A program made the position numbers and the translations under genes. From Desulfobacterales bacterium (GTDB taxonomy: Bacteria; Desulfobacterota; Desulfobacteria; Desulfobacterales; UBA11574), in assembly GCA_030145595.1 (NCBI GenBank), contig JAQYVG010000065.1, positions 1 to 14,012 on the forward strand: a stretch of 14,012 bases of DNA. Reading direction: 5' to 3'. Positions 1 to 8,659 of this stretch are shown one piece after another. The notes beneath the pieces were generated by a model, which saw only the letters and a list, made by a program, of their open reading frames with translations, was not told the DNA's origin and ran no database searches. Position 1 is the first letter of the stretch; every line of letters starts with the position of its first letter.

Positions 1-285
1 AAGCAGGTAAGACGCCACCTGATCTTGGGCCAAATTGTCGACCAGGAAAAGCTGACTCTTGCGGACGAAGAACTGGAAAAAGGTTTTGAGGAGATAGCCG
101 CCAGTGTTAACCAGCCGGCCGAACAAATCCGTAGCTATTATCAACAAAATAGTGATAAGCTTGAAATATTTAAGCATACCCTCCTTGAAAAAGATGCAAT
201 TAAGCTTATAATTGACAATAGCACTATCGAAAACGTGGAACCTCAAAAAGAGCAATCTGATCAAAAACAAGAGGATCAGAAATAA
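1..285 (+). CDS. tig: Trigger factor, C-terminal end (partial)
   Basis: This is the last 94 codons of an open frame that enters from the left edge; the stop is TAA at 283-285. The residues match the C-terminal chaperone arm of trigger factor: a VRRHLILGQIVDQEKL stretch, then LADEELEKGFEEIAASVNQP and a helix with IRSYYQQNSDKLEIFKHTL, ending in LLEKDAIKLII. The last 20 or so residues form a polar Q/E/K-rich tail, common in this family. Trigger factor is the ribosome-bound peptidyl-prolyl isomerase and chaperone that meets nascent chains. The placement just before clpP-clpX is the conserved bacterial order and supports the call. The ribosome-binding and PPIase domains lie outside the window, so they cannot be checked. 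An internal TTG at 25 is not a real start. Confidence 0.9.
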   Translation, partial: KQVRRHLILGQIVDQEKLTLADEELEKGFEEIAASVNQPAEQIRSYYQQNSDKLEIFKHTLLEKDAIKLIIDNSTIENVEPQKEQSDQKQEDQK

Positions 286-304
286 TGCGGACATCAATTT
301 GATT

Positions 305-333
305 TTGAACTGCAATTTATGTTTTTAAATAAT
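305..333 (+). promoter_or_regulatory. Possible sigma-70-type promoter before clpP
   Basis: In the 67-base gap between tig and clpP there is TTGAAC (305-310), a 17-base spacer, and AATAAT (328-333). Transcription would start near 340, only about a dozen bases before the clpP start, leaving a very short leader. The clpP gene may equally be read through from tig. This rests on hexamer matches only. Confidence 0.3.
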
Positions 334-352
334 TGATAAAAGGAGATAACTA

Positions 353-967
353 GTGCCTTTAATACCAATGGTAATCGAGCAGACCAGCCGGGGCGAGCGT
401 GCCTATGATATATACTCACGGCTCCTTAAGGACAGGATAGTATTTATAGGTTCTGCCATGAATGATGAGATTGCGAACCTGATCATAGCGCAGCTTTTAT
501 TTCTTGAATCCGAAGACCCGGAAAAGGACATTAATTTTTACATCAACTCACCCGGTGGTGTGGTTACGGCCGGATTGGCAGTGTACGATACCATGCAATA
601 CATTAAGCCGGACATTGCTACCGTATGCATCGGTCAGGCCGCCAGCATGGGGGCACTCCTGCTGACTGCCGGCACCCCAGGCAAGCGCTATAGCCTGCCC
701 AATGCCAGGATCCTGATCCATCAACCCATGGGCGGTTTTAGCGGCCAAGCTTCGGATATTGCCATTCAGGCCAGTGAAATTCTGCGCATGAAAGACACTC
801 TCAACAATATCCTGGTGCGGCATACAGGCAAGGATTTAATCCAAATACAGAATGATACGGATCGTGATTTCTTCATGACCGGTGAAGATGCCAAAGCATA
901 CGGCATAATCGATCATGTTATCGTCAACCGTGATGATTTTGATAAACTAGAAAAGGCGGAGAGCTAA
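353..967 (+). CDS. clpP: ATP-dependent Clp protease, proteolytic subunit ClpP
   Basis: ClpP is the self-compartmentalised serine peptidase that forms a double heptameric ring in the cytoplasm and degrades substrates unfolded and fed in by ClpX or ClpA. The 204-residue length is typical. The catalytic triad is visible: Ser98 in GQAASMGA, His123 in LIHQPMGG and Asp172 in TDRDFFM. The NSPGGVVTAG oxyanion-region motif lies at about residues 65-74. The start is GTG at 353, set by AGGAG at 341-345 with a 7-base gap. The N-terminal MPLIPMVIEQTSRGERAYDI matches mature-type ClpP, with only a very short propeptide if any. clpX begins one base after the stop codon, so the two genes are surely co-transcribed. 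Confidence 0.98.
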   Translation: MPLIPMVIEQTSRGERAYDIYSRLLKDRIVFIGSAMNDEIANLIIAQLLFLESEDPEKDINFYINSPGGVVTAGLAVYDTMQYIKPDIATVCIGQAASMGALLLTAGTPGKRYSLPNARILIHQPMGGFSGQASDIAIQASEILRMKDTLNNILVRHTGKDLIQIQNDTDRDFFMTGEDAKAYGIIDHVIVNRDDFDKLEKAES

Positions 968-968
968 A

Positions 969-2213
969 ATGACAAAAAAAGGGGACGCCAACGACAACCT
1001 CTTCTGCTCGTTCTGCGGTAAAAACCAGAAAGAAGTGCAGAAACTGATAGCCGGACCTGCGGTTTATATCTGCGATGAATGCATCCAGCTGTGCAGTGAA
1101 ATCATCGAAGAGGAAAAAGAGAAAGACACCGACGATCTGGAACAGATACTTATTCCCAAAGAAATCAAACATATGCTGGACGAATATGTGATTGAACAGG
1201 AACAGGCCAAAAAAGTACTCGCTGTGGCCGTGTATAACCACTACAAGCGTCTTGAAACTACTGTTAAAACAGGAGATGTGGAAATCCAGAAAAGCAACAT
1301 ACTCCTGATAGGGCCTACCGGCTGTGGCAAAACGCTGCTGGCCCAGACCCTGGCCCGATTTTTAAATGTACCCTTTACCATTGCTGATGCCACGAGTTTG
1401 ACAGAAGCCGGCTATGTAGGGGAGGATGTAGAAAACATTATCCTTTCGCTGCTTCAGAATGCTGATTATGATGTGGAAAAAGCCAAGCGCGGCATTGTGT
1501 ACATCGACGAAATCGACAAAATTGCCCGCAAATCCGACAACCCGTCTATTACCCGTGATGTTTCCGGGGAAGGTGTGCAGCAGGCACTTTTAAAAATTAT
1601 AGAAGGAACCACGGCCAGCGTACCGCCTAAGGGCGGCAGGAAGCACCCCCAGCAGGATTTTGTCAAGGTTGACACCTCCAACATCCTCTTTATCTGCGGC
1701 GGGACCTTTACCGGACTCGAACAGATTATCCAGCGGCGACTCGGTTCCAAGGTCATGGGGTTTGGGGCTAAAATCGTCAAACAGGATGAGAGAAAAATCG
1801 GTGAAATCTTAAAGGATGTTCGGCCTGAAGACCTGATCAAATTCGGTCTGATCCCTGAATTTCTTGGCCGTCTGCCGGTGGTGGCTACGCTTGACTTGTT
1901 AAATGCGGATGCGCTGATCAGAATCTTATCAGAGCCGAAAAATGCTTTGGTCAAGCAGTTTAAAAAGATTATGGAGATGGAAGGGGTCAATCTTAGATTT
2001 ACGGACAGCGCCCTTTCAGCCATCGCTAAGGAGGCGTTGAAACGTAAATCCGGTGCCAGGGGGCTGCGTGCCATTATGGAGAGCAGCATGATCGATATCA
2101 TGTATGAAATTCCTTCCCTGGACAATGTCAAAGAGTGCGTTATTGGAGAAGATGTAGTGCTCAACAAGGAAGATCCGATATTATTGTTTGAGCAGACCAA
2201 AAAGCAGGCATAG
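969..2213 (+). CDS. clpX: ATP-dependent Clp protease, ATP-binding subunit ClpX
   Basis: ClpX is the hexameric AAA+ unfoldase that recognises degradation tags and feeds ClpP. The 414-residue protein has the expected parts in order: an N-terminal zinc-binding domain with Cys13, Cys16, Cys35 and Cys38; Walker A GPTGCGKT at 115-122; pore loop GYVGE at 148-152; Walker B IVYIDE at 176-181; the RKH loop at 224-226; and the sensor-2 segment GARGLR near the end. The loop that docks into ClpP, usually IGF, reads MGF (263-265), a conservative variant next to GFGA. The ATG follows the clpP stop by one base, with GGAG at 958-961 inside the end of clpP as ribosome binding site. The next gene, lon, follows after 41 bases. 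Confidence 0.98.
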   Translation: MTKKGDANDNLFCSFCGKNQKEVQKLIAGPAVYICDECIQLCSEIIEEEKEKDTDDLEQILIPKEIKHMLDEYVIEQEQAKKVLAVAVYNHYKRLETTVKTGDVEIQKSNILLIGPTGCGKTLLAQTLARFLNVPFTIADATSLTEAGYVGEDVENIILSLLQNADYDVEKAKRGIVYIDEIDKIARKSDNPSITRDVSGEGVQQALLKIIEGTTASVPPKGGRKHPQQDFVKVDTSNILFICGGTFTGLEQIIQRRLGSKVMGFGAKIVKQDERKIGEILKDVRPEDLIKFGLIPEFLGRLPVVATLDLLNADALIRILSEPKNALVKQFKKIMEMEGVNLRFTDSALSAIAKEALKRKSGARGLRAIMESSMIDIMYEIPSLDNVKECVIGEDVVLNKEDPILLFEQTKKQA

Positions 2214-2254
2214 CGCTTGAAACGTTCACAAGCAAAAAAATCAAAGAAAGAGCC

Positions 2255-4696
2255 ATGATTAATTTACCCAAATTTTTTAAAGAGAATGATGCCCAGGGCC
2301 CGACAGAGGTCCTGCCGTTATTACCGTTAAGAGACATTGTTGTTTTTCCGCACATGGTTGCACCGCTTTTTGTGGGGCGTTCAAAATCAGTCAGCGCCCT
2401 TGCCGACGCTATGAACAATGACAAAAAAGTGTTTTTAGCCACGCAGACAAAGGCCAAAATTGACGACCCTACGAAAAGAGATATCAGTGCCATCGGAACC
2501 ATTGCCAGCGTTTTGCAGTTGCTGCGGCTCCCGGACGGCACGGTTAAAGCCCTGGTCGAAGGAAAATCCAGAGCCAAAGTTGTTCGTTTTTTAAAAAACA
2601 AAGAGTTTTTTCAGGTTGAAATCACAACGATTGCGGAACCATCATTATCGGATGCGGAGAGTGAAGCACTCACGCGGGCCATTAATGACAGCTTCAACGA
2701 GTATGCCAAAATAAACCAGAACATTTCCAAAGATCTTGTCAAAAGTGTTGCCACCATCTCTGATCCCAGCAAGCTGGCTGACACCGTGGCCGCCCATTTT
2801 TCCTTCAAGATCGAGGATAAACAGCGCCTGCTGGAGACGGCCACCCTGGAAGATCGACTTTCTTTATTGCTGCGTCTGATAAAGATGGAAATCGACATTT
2901 TCCAGATGGATAAGCGCATAAAGGGTCGTGTCAAGGAACAGATGGAAAAGACTCAGAAAAATTATTATCTGAGCGAGCAGATGCGGGCCATCAAAAAGGA
3001 AATCGGAACGGATGACGATCCCGGCAACGAACTCAAGGATCTTGAAAAACGCATCAAGCGCAAACGCATGTCCAAGGAGGCCGCTGCTAAAGCCAGGCAT
3101 GAGTTTAAAAAGCTCAAAATGATGACGCCCATGTCGGCCGAAGCAACCGTAGTGCGCACTTATATAGATTGGATGATCAGCCTGCCCTGGTTCGACAGAA
3201 GCAAGGTGCGTACTGATATTGATGAAGCCGAGAAAATATTAGATGAAGATCATTATGGTTTGGAAAAGCCCAAAGAGCGCATCTTGGAATACCTTGCGGT
3301 CCAATCTTTAGTAAAAAAGATCCGGGGGCCGATCCTGTGTTTTGTCGGGCCGCCCGGTGTCGGCAAGACCTCGCTGGCAAAATCGGTTGCCAGGGCCACC
3401 GGCAGAAAGTTTGTACGTCTATCCCTTGGGGGCGTACGCGATGAAGCTGAAATTCGGGGCCACCGGCGCACGTATATCGGTGCGATGCCGGGCAAGATCA
3501 TCCAGTCTCTGAAAAAGGTAGGGGCCAACAACCCGGTGTTTTGCCTTGACGAAGTCGATAAAATGAGTATGGACTTCAGGGGTGATCCTTCGGCGGCCCT
3601 GCTGGAGGTGCTGGATCCCGAACAGAACTTCAGCTTCAACGACCACTACCTTGATGTTGATTACGATCTTTCAGATATTCTTTTTATCACGACCGCCAAT
3701 ACTCTGCCGGAAATACCGCTTCCCTTGCAGGACCGGATGGAGATTATACGCCTGCCCGGGTATGCTGAATACGAGAAATATCATATTGCCCGGGATTTTT
3801 TGATATCCAAACAGATCCAAATGAACGGGCTGGGTGATTATGACCTGCGATTTTCCGAGAATGCGGTCCTGCAGATCGTGCGACGGTATACACGCGAATC
3901 AGGAGTAAGGAATCTTGAACGAGAGATTGCCTCGGTCTGCCGCAAAATTGCCCGCCAGGCTGCCAAGAAAAAGGACGTTAAAACTTTCAAAATAACGGCC
4001 CAATCAATTCAAAAACACTTAGGTCCGCCGCGTTTCAGGCATGGGCAGATAGAAGAGAAGGATCAAGTCGGTATTGTTACCGGACTGGCCTGGACCCAGG
4101 TGGGCGGAGAGTTGCTGTGGGTTGAAACTTTGATAATGCCCGGCAAGGGCGACCTTATTATGACCGGCAAACTGGGAGATGTGATGAAAGAATCGGCCCA
4201 GGCCGCCGTAAGTTACGTTCGTTCCCGCACCGGCCAGCTTGCGATCGACGAGGAGTTTTACAAAAAGAAAGATATTCACATCCATATCCCTGAAGGCGCC
4301 ATTCCCAAAGACGGTCCTTCGGCCGGGATTGCAATGTGTACATCGCTTGTATCGGCCCTCACCGGCCGGCCGGTTTACCGCGATATTGCCATGACCGGAG
4401 AGCTCACCCTGCGGGGCCGCCTGCTGCCGGTGGGAGGGTTAAAGGAGAAAATTCTGGCCGCACATCGGGGCGGCATCAAAAAAATTGTGATTCCCAAAGA
4501 AAACCAAAAGGATTTAAAGGATATACCTGCAACAGTTGCCAAACAGGTGGAGATCGTTTTTGCCGAACATATGGACGAGGTTCTGCCCCAGGCCTTGATC
4601 CTAAATGAAGGCGATACGCTGTTTCAAAAAAGCGATATACCCTTTGAGATCATGTCCAAAGATGTGGATGGGGAGCAGCCGACCGCCTTAATTTAA
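2255..4696 (+). CDS. lon: ATP-dependent endopeptidase Lon (La), LonA type
   Basis: Lon is a cytoplasmic hexameric AAA+ protease that removes misfolded proteins and some regulators. The 813 residues show the full LonA layout: an N-terminal substrate-binding domain starting at LPLLPLRDIVVFPHMVAPLF (about 20-39); a coiled region around 220-290 with KNYYLSEQMRAIKKE; Walker A GPPGVGKT at 365-372; Walker B VFCLDE near 428-433; and the C-terminal peptidase domain with the Ser-Lys dyad, Ser689 in PKDGPSAG and Lys732 in GGLKEKIL. The ATG at 2255 has only a weak purine-rich ribosome site (GAAAGAG, 2246-2252). There is no terminator in the short gap after clpX, so lon is probably the last gene of the tig-clpP-clpX-lon run. 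A double hairpin follows 15 bases after the stop. Confidence 0.98.
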   Translation: MINLPKFFKENDAQGPTEVLPLLPLRDIVVFPHMVAPLFVGRSKSVSALADAMNNDKKVFLATQTKAKIDDPTKRDISAIGTIASVLQLLRLPDGTVKALVEGKSRAKVVRFLKNKEFFQVEITTIAEPSLSDAESEALTRAINDSFNEYAKINQNISKDLVKSVATISDPSKLADTVAAHFSFKIEDKQRLLETATLEDRLSLLLRLIKMEIDIFQMDKRIKGRVKEQMEKTQKNYYLSEQMRAIKKEIGTDDDPGNELKDLEKRIKRKRMSKEAAAKARHEFKKLKMMTPMSAEATVVRTYIDWMISLPWFDRSKVRTDIDEAEKILDEDHYGLEKPKERILEYLAVQSLVKKIRGPILCFVGPPGVGKTSLAKSVARATGRKFVRLSLGGVRDEAEIRGHRRTYIGAMPGKIIQSLKKVGANNPVFCLDEVDKMSMDFRGDPSAALLEVLDPEQNFSFNDHYLDVDYDLSDILFITTANTLPEIPLPLQDRMEIIRLPGYAEYEKYHIARDFLISKQIQMNGLGDYDLRFSENAVLQIVRRYTRESGVRNLEREIASVCRKIARQAAKKKDVKTFKITAQSIQKHLGPPRFRHGQIEEKDQVGIVTGLAWTQVGGELLWVETLIMPGKGDLIMTGKLGDVMKESAQAAVSYVRSRTGQLAIDEEFYKKKDIHIHIPEGAIPKDGPSAGIAMCTSLVSALTGRPVYRDIAMTGELTLRGRLLPVGGLKEKILAAHRGGIKKIVIPKENQKDLKDIPATVAKQVEIVFAEHMDEVLPQALILNEGDTLFQKSDIPFEIMSKDVDGEQPTALI

Positions 4697-4710
4697 TTCC
4701 CTTTTTATGA

Positions 4711-4755
4711 GTCCGCCGCAGGCGGACGTTTTATAAAATCGCGAAGCGATTTTAT
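4711..4755. terminator. Double hairpin after lon (terminator or palindromic repeat)
   Basis: Two perfect stem-loops stand back to back. The first pairs GTCCGCC (4711-4717) with GGCGGAC (4721-4727) over a GCA loop. The second pairs ATAAAATCGC (4733-4742) with GCGATTTTAT (4746-4755) over a GAA loop. The first is GC-rich and followed by GTTTTAT, so it could end lon transcription in the intrinsic manner. The tight tandem palindromes with 3-base loops also look like a REP-style dispersed repeat unit. Both readings may be true. Confidence 0.6.
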
Positions 4756-4780
4756 CTTGACTTAATATTGTTATATTGTT

Positions 4781-4792
4781 AGCTGTACAGCT
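4781..4792. promoter_or_regulatory. 12-bp palindrome upstream of the tRNA pair
   Basis: AGCTGTACAGCT is a perfect palindrome 24 bases before tRNA-Val. A TTGACT hexamer at 4757-4762 could be a -35 box for the tRNA transcript. The expected -10 position then falls on TAGCTG at the palindrome edge, which is a poor match. The palindrome could be an operator or part of a hairpin. The promoter itself is not resolved. Confidence 0.3.
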
Positions 4793-4815
4793 CTTTAAAG
4801 GGTAAATTTTGATGC

Positions 4816-4891
4816 GGGCGGGTAGCTCAGTTGGGAGAGCATCGGCCTTACAAGCCGAGGGTCACAGGTTCAAGCCCTGTTCCGCCCACCA
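4816..4891 (+). tRNA. tRNA-Val, anticodon UAC
   Basis: A full 76-base cloverleaf can be drawn. The acceptor stem pairs GGGCGGG (4816-4822) with TCCGCCC (4881-4887), closing with one G-U. The D arm is GCTC/GAGC. The anticodon stem is TCGGC/GCCGA around the loop CTTACAA, giving anticodon TAC at 4849-4851. The T arm ACAGG/CCTGT surrounds TTCAAGC. The discriminator is A and CCA is encoded at 4889-4891. It reads GUA and related valine codons. It is probably co-transcribed with the tRNA-Asp that starts 55 bases later. Confidence 0.97.
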
Positions 4892-4946
4892 TTACAAACA
4901 TCAAAACAGGCCGGCATAACAAAGACCGCTTGTTACAATACAATTC

Positions 4947-5024
4947 GGGGGTGTAGCTCAGATTGGTTAGAGCGCCGGCCTGTCAAGCCGGAGGCCGCGA
5001 GTTCAAGTCTCGTCACTCCCGCCA
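4947..5024 (+). tRNA. tRNA-Asp, anticodon GUC
   Basis: A full 78-base cloverleaf can be drawn. The acceptor stem pairs GGGGGTG (4947-4953) with CACTCCC (5014-5020), with one G-U pair. The D arm is GCTC/GAGC. The anticodon loop CTGTCAA gives GTC at 4981-4983 region, between CCGGC and GCCGG. The T arm is GCGAG/CTCGT around TTCAAGT. The discriminator G at 5021 is the aspartate identity base, and CCA is encoded at 5022-5024. A strong hairpin follows within seven bases. Confidence 0.97.
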
Positions 5025-5030
5025 CAGCAA

Positions 5031-5067
5031 AATAAATGGGTTGCGAGAAATCGCCAACCCATTTATT
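5031..5067 (+). terminator. Hairpin ending the tRNA transcript
   Basis: AATAAATGGGTTG (5031-5043) pairs perfectly with CAACCCATTTATT (5055-5067), a 13-bp stem. The apex carries a further CGA/TCG pairing over a GAAA loop with one bulged C. It lies 6 bases after tRNA-Asp. No long T tract follows, so it may act as a processing or partial termination signal, backed up by the stronger hairpin at 5180. Confidence 0.6.
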
Positions 5068-5179
5068 GTGTCTAAAACCATACTTTCCAACCTCCTGGCT
5101 AAATTTCAAGGCAGTTCTTGATACAAACGTCTATTTCTTATCATATCGATTTCATTTTCAGTAAATGTGATTTTAAAAC

Positions 5180-5215
5180 GGAAAAGGCAGAGTCTATAAA
5201 AACTCTGCCTTTTCC
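5180..5215. terminator. Bidirectional intrinsic terminator
   Basis: GGAAAAGGCAGAGT (5180-5193) pairs perfectly with ACTCTGCCTTTTCC (5202-5215) over an 8-base loop. The GC core GGCAGAGT/ACTCTGCC is followed by TTTT on the plus strand and, because of the symmetric AAAA, also by TTTT on the minus strand. That is the usual form of a bidirectional terminator. On the plus strand it would catch read-through from the tRNAs. A minus-strand transcript from the gene-poor gap to its right would also end here. Confidence 0.75.
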
Positions 5216-5263
5216 TGTTCGGTTGAGCCATTTTCATGGAGTCGCCCGAAGCTGGAGTGTATA

Positions 5264-5299
5264 TTGGTATGTACTAGCTACATTTGTAATACATACCAA
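5264..5299. repeat. 10-bp inverted repeat
   Basis: TTGGTATGTA (5264-5273) and TACATACCAA (5290-5299) are perfect inverted copies separated by 16 bases. No T tract follows on either strand, so it does not look like a terminator. It could be a protein-binding dyad or the stem of an RNA. No gene adjoins it directly. Confidence 0.6.
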
Positions 5300-5525
5300 G
5301 GGTGACAATCTTAGTGCGTTCAACCGCACAATTATGATGGTGTCTCCCCAAAATGCCGTTGTTTTCTCCAGTATCCATCTCTTTATAGATTATATTTGAA
5401 GATGACCGGCAGAAAAGATGCACGCGCATCCGAGAAAACATATTAAATGCTACCTCAAACTCTCTTTTTAAGTTTACCATGGGAGGCTCTTGGCCATCAC
5501 ATGGTTTTTGTTTTTGGTGTTAAAG

Positions 5526-5555
5526 TTGGGCAGCAATTAATTGTGATACTATAAT
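5526..5555 (+). promoter_or_regulatory. Orphan promoter-like site pointing rightward
   Basis: TTGGGC (5526-5531), an 18-base spacer and a consensus TATAAT (5550-5555) form a sigma-70-like arrangement on the plus strand. The -10 box is one arm of the palindrome CTATAAT-TTT-ATTATAG (5549-5565), so the minus strand also carries TATAAT. Rightward transcription would run antisense into acetoacetyl-CoA synthetase. AT-rich DNA produces such matches by chance. Confidence 0.25.
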
Positions 5556-5567
5556 TTTATTATAGCA

Positions 5568-5589
5568 AAAATCAGGCCAAAATCAGGCC
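5568..5589. repeat. Tandem duplication of an 11-mer
   Basis: AAAATCAGGCC occurs twice in direct succession (5568-5578 and 5579-5589), followed by AAA. It is a simple tandem duplication in noncoding DNA, probably from slippage. No function is apparent. Confidence 0.8.
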
Positions 5590-5761
5590 AAATTCTCCAT
5601 AAAAATTTATCGGCAAATATCCTGCATAGTTATCTTGCCAACTTATTTTTACGCCCGGAATATGTAAAAAAATACATGTCAAAACTATGACTTTAATTTC
5701 ACATTGTGTAATTTTTTCCCCATTTTGGGGTAATATAAGATTAGGAAGCAATAAGATAATC

Positions 5762-5796
5762 AAGATAAAGCTGGTAGGCTTTAGCAAATAACCAGC
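5762..5796 (-). terminator. Weak terminator candidate for acetoacetyl-CoA synthetase
   Basis: Read on the minus strand, GCTGGT (5796-5791) pairs with ACCAGC (5775-5770) over a 15-base loop, and TTTATCTT (5769-5762) follows. It lies about 57 bases after the stop codon. The stem is only 6 bp, so this is a weak candidate; no better one is seen downstream. Confidence 0.3.
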
Positions 5797-5852
5797 CAAG
5801 CATTGAGCAAGGCAATCCGAGGCAAAAACTGTAGATTTTGTGAAACTTAGTG

Positions 5853-7808
<1,956 letters not shown>

Positions 7809-7835
7809 TACAAGTCCTCGCGGTTCATTTTAAGT

Positions 7836-7863
7836 ATTATAATTTAACTGATTGATTACTCAA
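7836..7863 (-). promoter_or_regulatory. Promoter candidate for acetoacetyl-CoA synthetase
   Basis: On the minus strand TTGAGT (complement of 7858-7863), a 16-base spacer and a consensus TATAAT (complement of 7836-7841) precede the gene. Transcription would begin near 7829, leaving a 20-base leader that contains the GAGGA ribosome site. Spacing and distance fit a sigma-70 promoter. Confidence 0.45.
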
Positions 7864-7936
7864 TAATATGGTGCCATTGCGGCGTCAAGGCTTATATTGT
7901 TAAAGCTTTCACAAAACTCTCGAATATTAAACCCTG

Positions 7937-7951
7937 GCTCAATTAGGGTAA
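7937..7951. repeat. 15-bp motif shared in inverted orientation with 13064-13078
   Basis: GCTCAATTAGGGTAA occurs here and, as its reverse complement, at 13064-13078. Both copies are intergenic and near promoter regions. Here the motif also pairs with adjacent ACCCT (7931-7935) to form a short hairpin with AGGGT (7945-7949). It may be a shared operator or a fragment of a dispersed repeat. Confidence 0.45.
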
Positions 7952-7980
7952 AAAATTACTTGCGGGGTTTAGCCTATTCT

Positions 7981-8122
7981 GGCAAATAGACACGAGCAAC
8001 ATTTTAAGCTCCCTGCGGTCTTGTGCAAAGCGGCCCGATGGTGGATCGGGTGTTGCAGTTCAAGGGCATATAAGAGCTTTGCCCGACGGATGAAAGCGGT
8101 CTGTTCGCAGAAAGGTTGGAAA
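7981..8122 (+). other. Structured leader upstream of the diaphorase genes
   Basis: About 140 bases before the NuoE-like start hold no convincing gene but show pairing. CCCGAT/ATCGGG (8034-8039, 8045-8050) closes a 5-base loop, and GGGCA/TGCCC (8064-8068, 8080-8084) closes an 11-base loop. GCGGTCT recurs at 8015-8021 and 8096-8102, each followed by a similar pyrimidine/GCA/AAAG stretch. An in-frame TTG at 8021 and ATG at 8090 would extend the NuoE-like frame through this region. The added residues are rich in Cys, Trp and Arg and unlike the family, so I treat it as untranslated. The promoter itself was not identified. Confidence 0.4.
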
Positions 8123-8659
8123 GTGGACCAGGAAAGATTGAAGGAAGAACGGGCAATCCTTAAACAGATTGCCCGCAAGTTTACAAATTTTGAAAAAAAA
8201 CGACAAGGCTTAATTCCCATCCTTCAGATGGTTCAGGAAGAGCTATCCTATCTTTCTGCGGAAGCCTTGAATATGGTAGCCGGCTACCTGGAAATTTCCA
8301 AAAACGAAATTTACGGGGTGGCCACGTTTTACAACCAGTTCCGCTTTCAGCCGCCGGGCAAGCACCCGATCAAGGTTTGCCTGGGGACCGCCTGCCATGT
8401 CAGGGCCGGCGATATTATCCTTGAAAATTTTGAACGCAAACTCAAAATTTGCGATGGCGAAACCAGCGATGATCGGGAATTCAGCCTGGAAAGAGTTGCC
8501 TGTGTGGGTTGCTGTGCCTTAGCCCCCGTAGCTGTTATCGGGGAAACCGTCCACGGTCATATGGCCCCCAGTAAAGTGGAGGGACTGATATTGAGGATTG
8601 AAATAGAAAAAGAAATGCAAGCCAGAGAAAAACAAAAAAATGAATCCGGCCAATCATAA
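8123..8659 (+). CDS. nuoE: NuoE/HoxE/HndA-like [2Fe-2S] subunit of a NAD(P)H diaphorase
   Basis: This small thioredoxin-fold ferredoxin subunit normally binds one [2Fe-2S] cluster and partners the NuoF-type flavin subunit. From the chosen start it has 178 residues. A helical N-terminal part holds LIPILQMVQEELSYLS and the family signature IYGVATFYNQFRF (about 63-75). The ligands are Cys86 and Cys91 (CLGTAC), then Cys127 and Cys131 (CVGCC). I chose GTG at 8123 because AAAGG (8111-8115) lies seven bases upstream and the family usually begins about here. The alternatives are ATG at 8090 or an open frame from 8021. The end overlaps the next start by 20 bases, which suggests translational coupling. 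The C-terminus is a polar tail of about 15 residues. Confidence 0.9.
   Translation: MDQERLKEERAILKQIARKFTNFEKKRQGLIPILQMVQEELSYLSAEALNMVAGYLEISKNEIYGVATFYNQFRFQPPGKHPIKVCLGTACHVRAGDIILENFERKLKICDGETSDDREFSLERVACVGCCALAPVAVIGETVHGHMAPSKVEGLILRIEIEKEMQAREKQKNESGQS

Larger units (their letters stand above)
5216..5852. other. Gene-poor, AT-rich intergenic region
   Basis: About 640 bases lie between the terminator at 5180-5215 and the end of acetoacetyl-CoA synthetase. No open frame here has a convincing ribosome site, family motif or sensible composition. The longest are a 68-codon minus-strand frame (5274-5480) and a 94-codon minus-strand frame (5572-5856), and neither resembles anything I know. 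The stretch holds several small hairpins (5264-5299, 5314-5329, 5417-5430, 5549-5565, 5718-5730), a tandem 11-mer at 5568-5589 and a promoter-like site at 5526-5555. It could be decayed DNA, a dispersed repeat or a structured RNA locus. Confidence 0.6.

Noticed and set aside
5118..5399. 93-codon plus-strand frame across the terminator at 5180-5215
   Set aside because: It starts with TTG, has no ribosome site, and translates straight through a strong terminator hairpin. Its composition is not protein-like.
5274..5480. 68-codon minus-strand frame with an ATG start in the gene-poor gap
   Set aside because: No family resemblance, no convincing ribosome site, and the frame ends within a perfect inverted repeat. 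I considered a transposase remnant, but no catalytic motif is visible.
5718..5730. CCCCA-TTT-TGGGG hairpin as terminator for acetoacetyl-CoA synthetase
   Set aside because: On the minus strand the hairpin is followed by a run of A, not T; the T run lies on the wrong side for that direction.
4947..5852. tRNA-Asp as an integration (attachment) site for a decayed genomic island
   Set aside because: I looked for a second copy of the tRNA 3' end in the following 800 bases and found none, and no integrase is present.
8021..8122. N-terminal extension of the NuoE-like protein to TTG 8021 or ATG 8090
   Set aside because: The extra residues are unlike the family, and the DNA is structured. AAAGG at the right distance supports GTG 8123. 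ATG 8090 remains possible but less likely.
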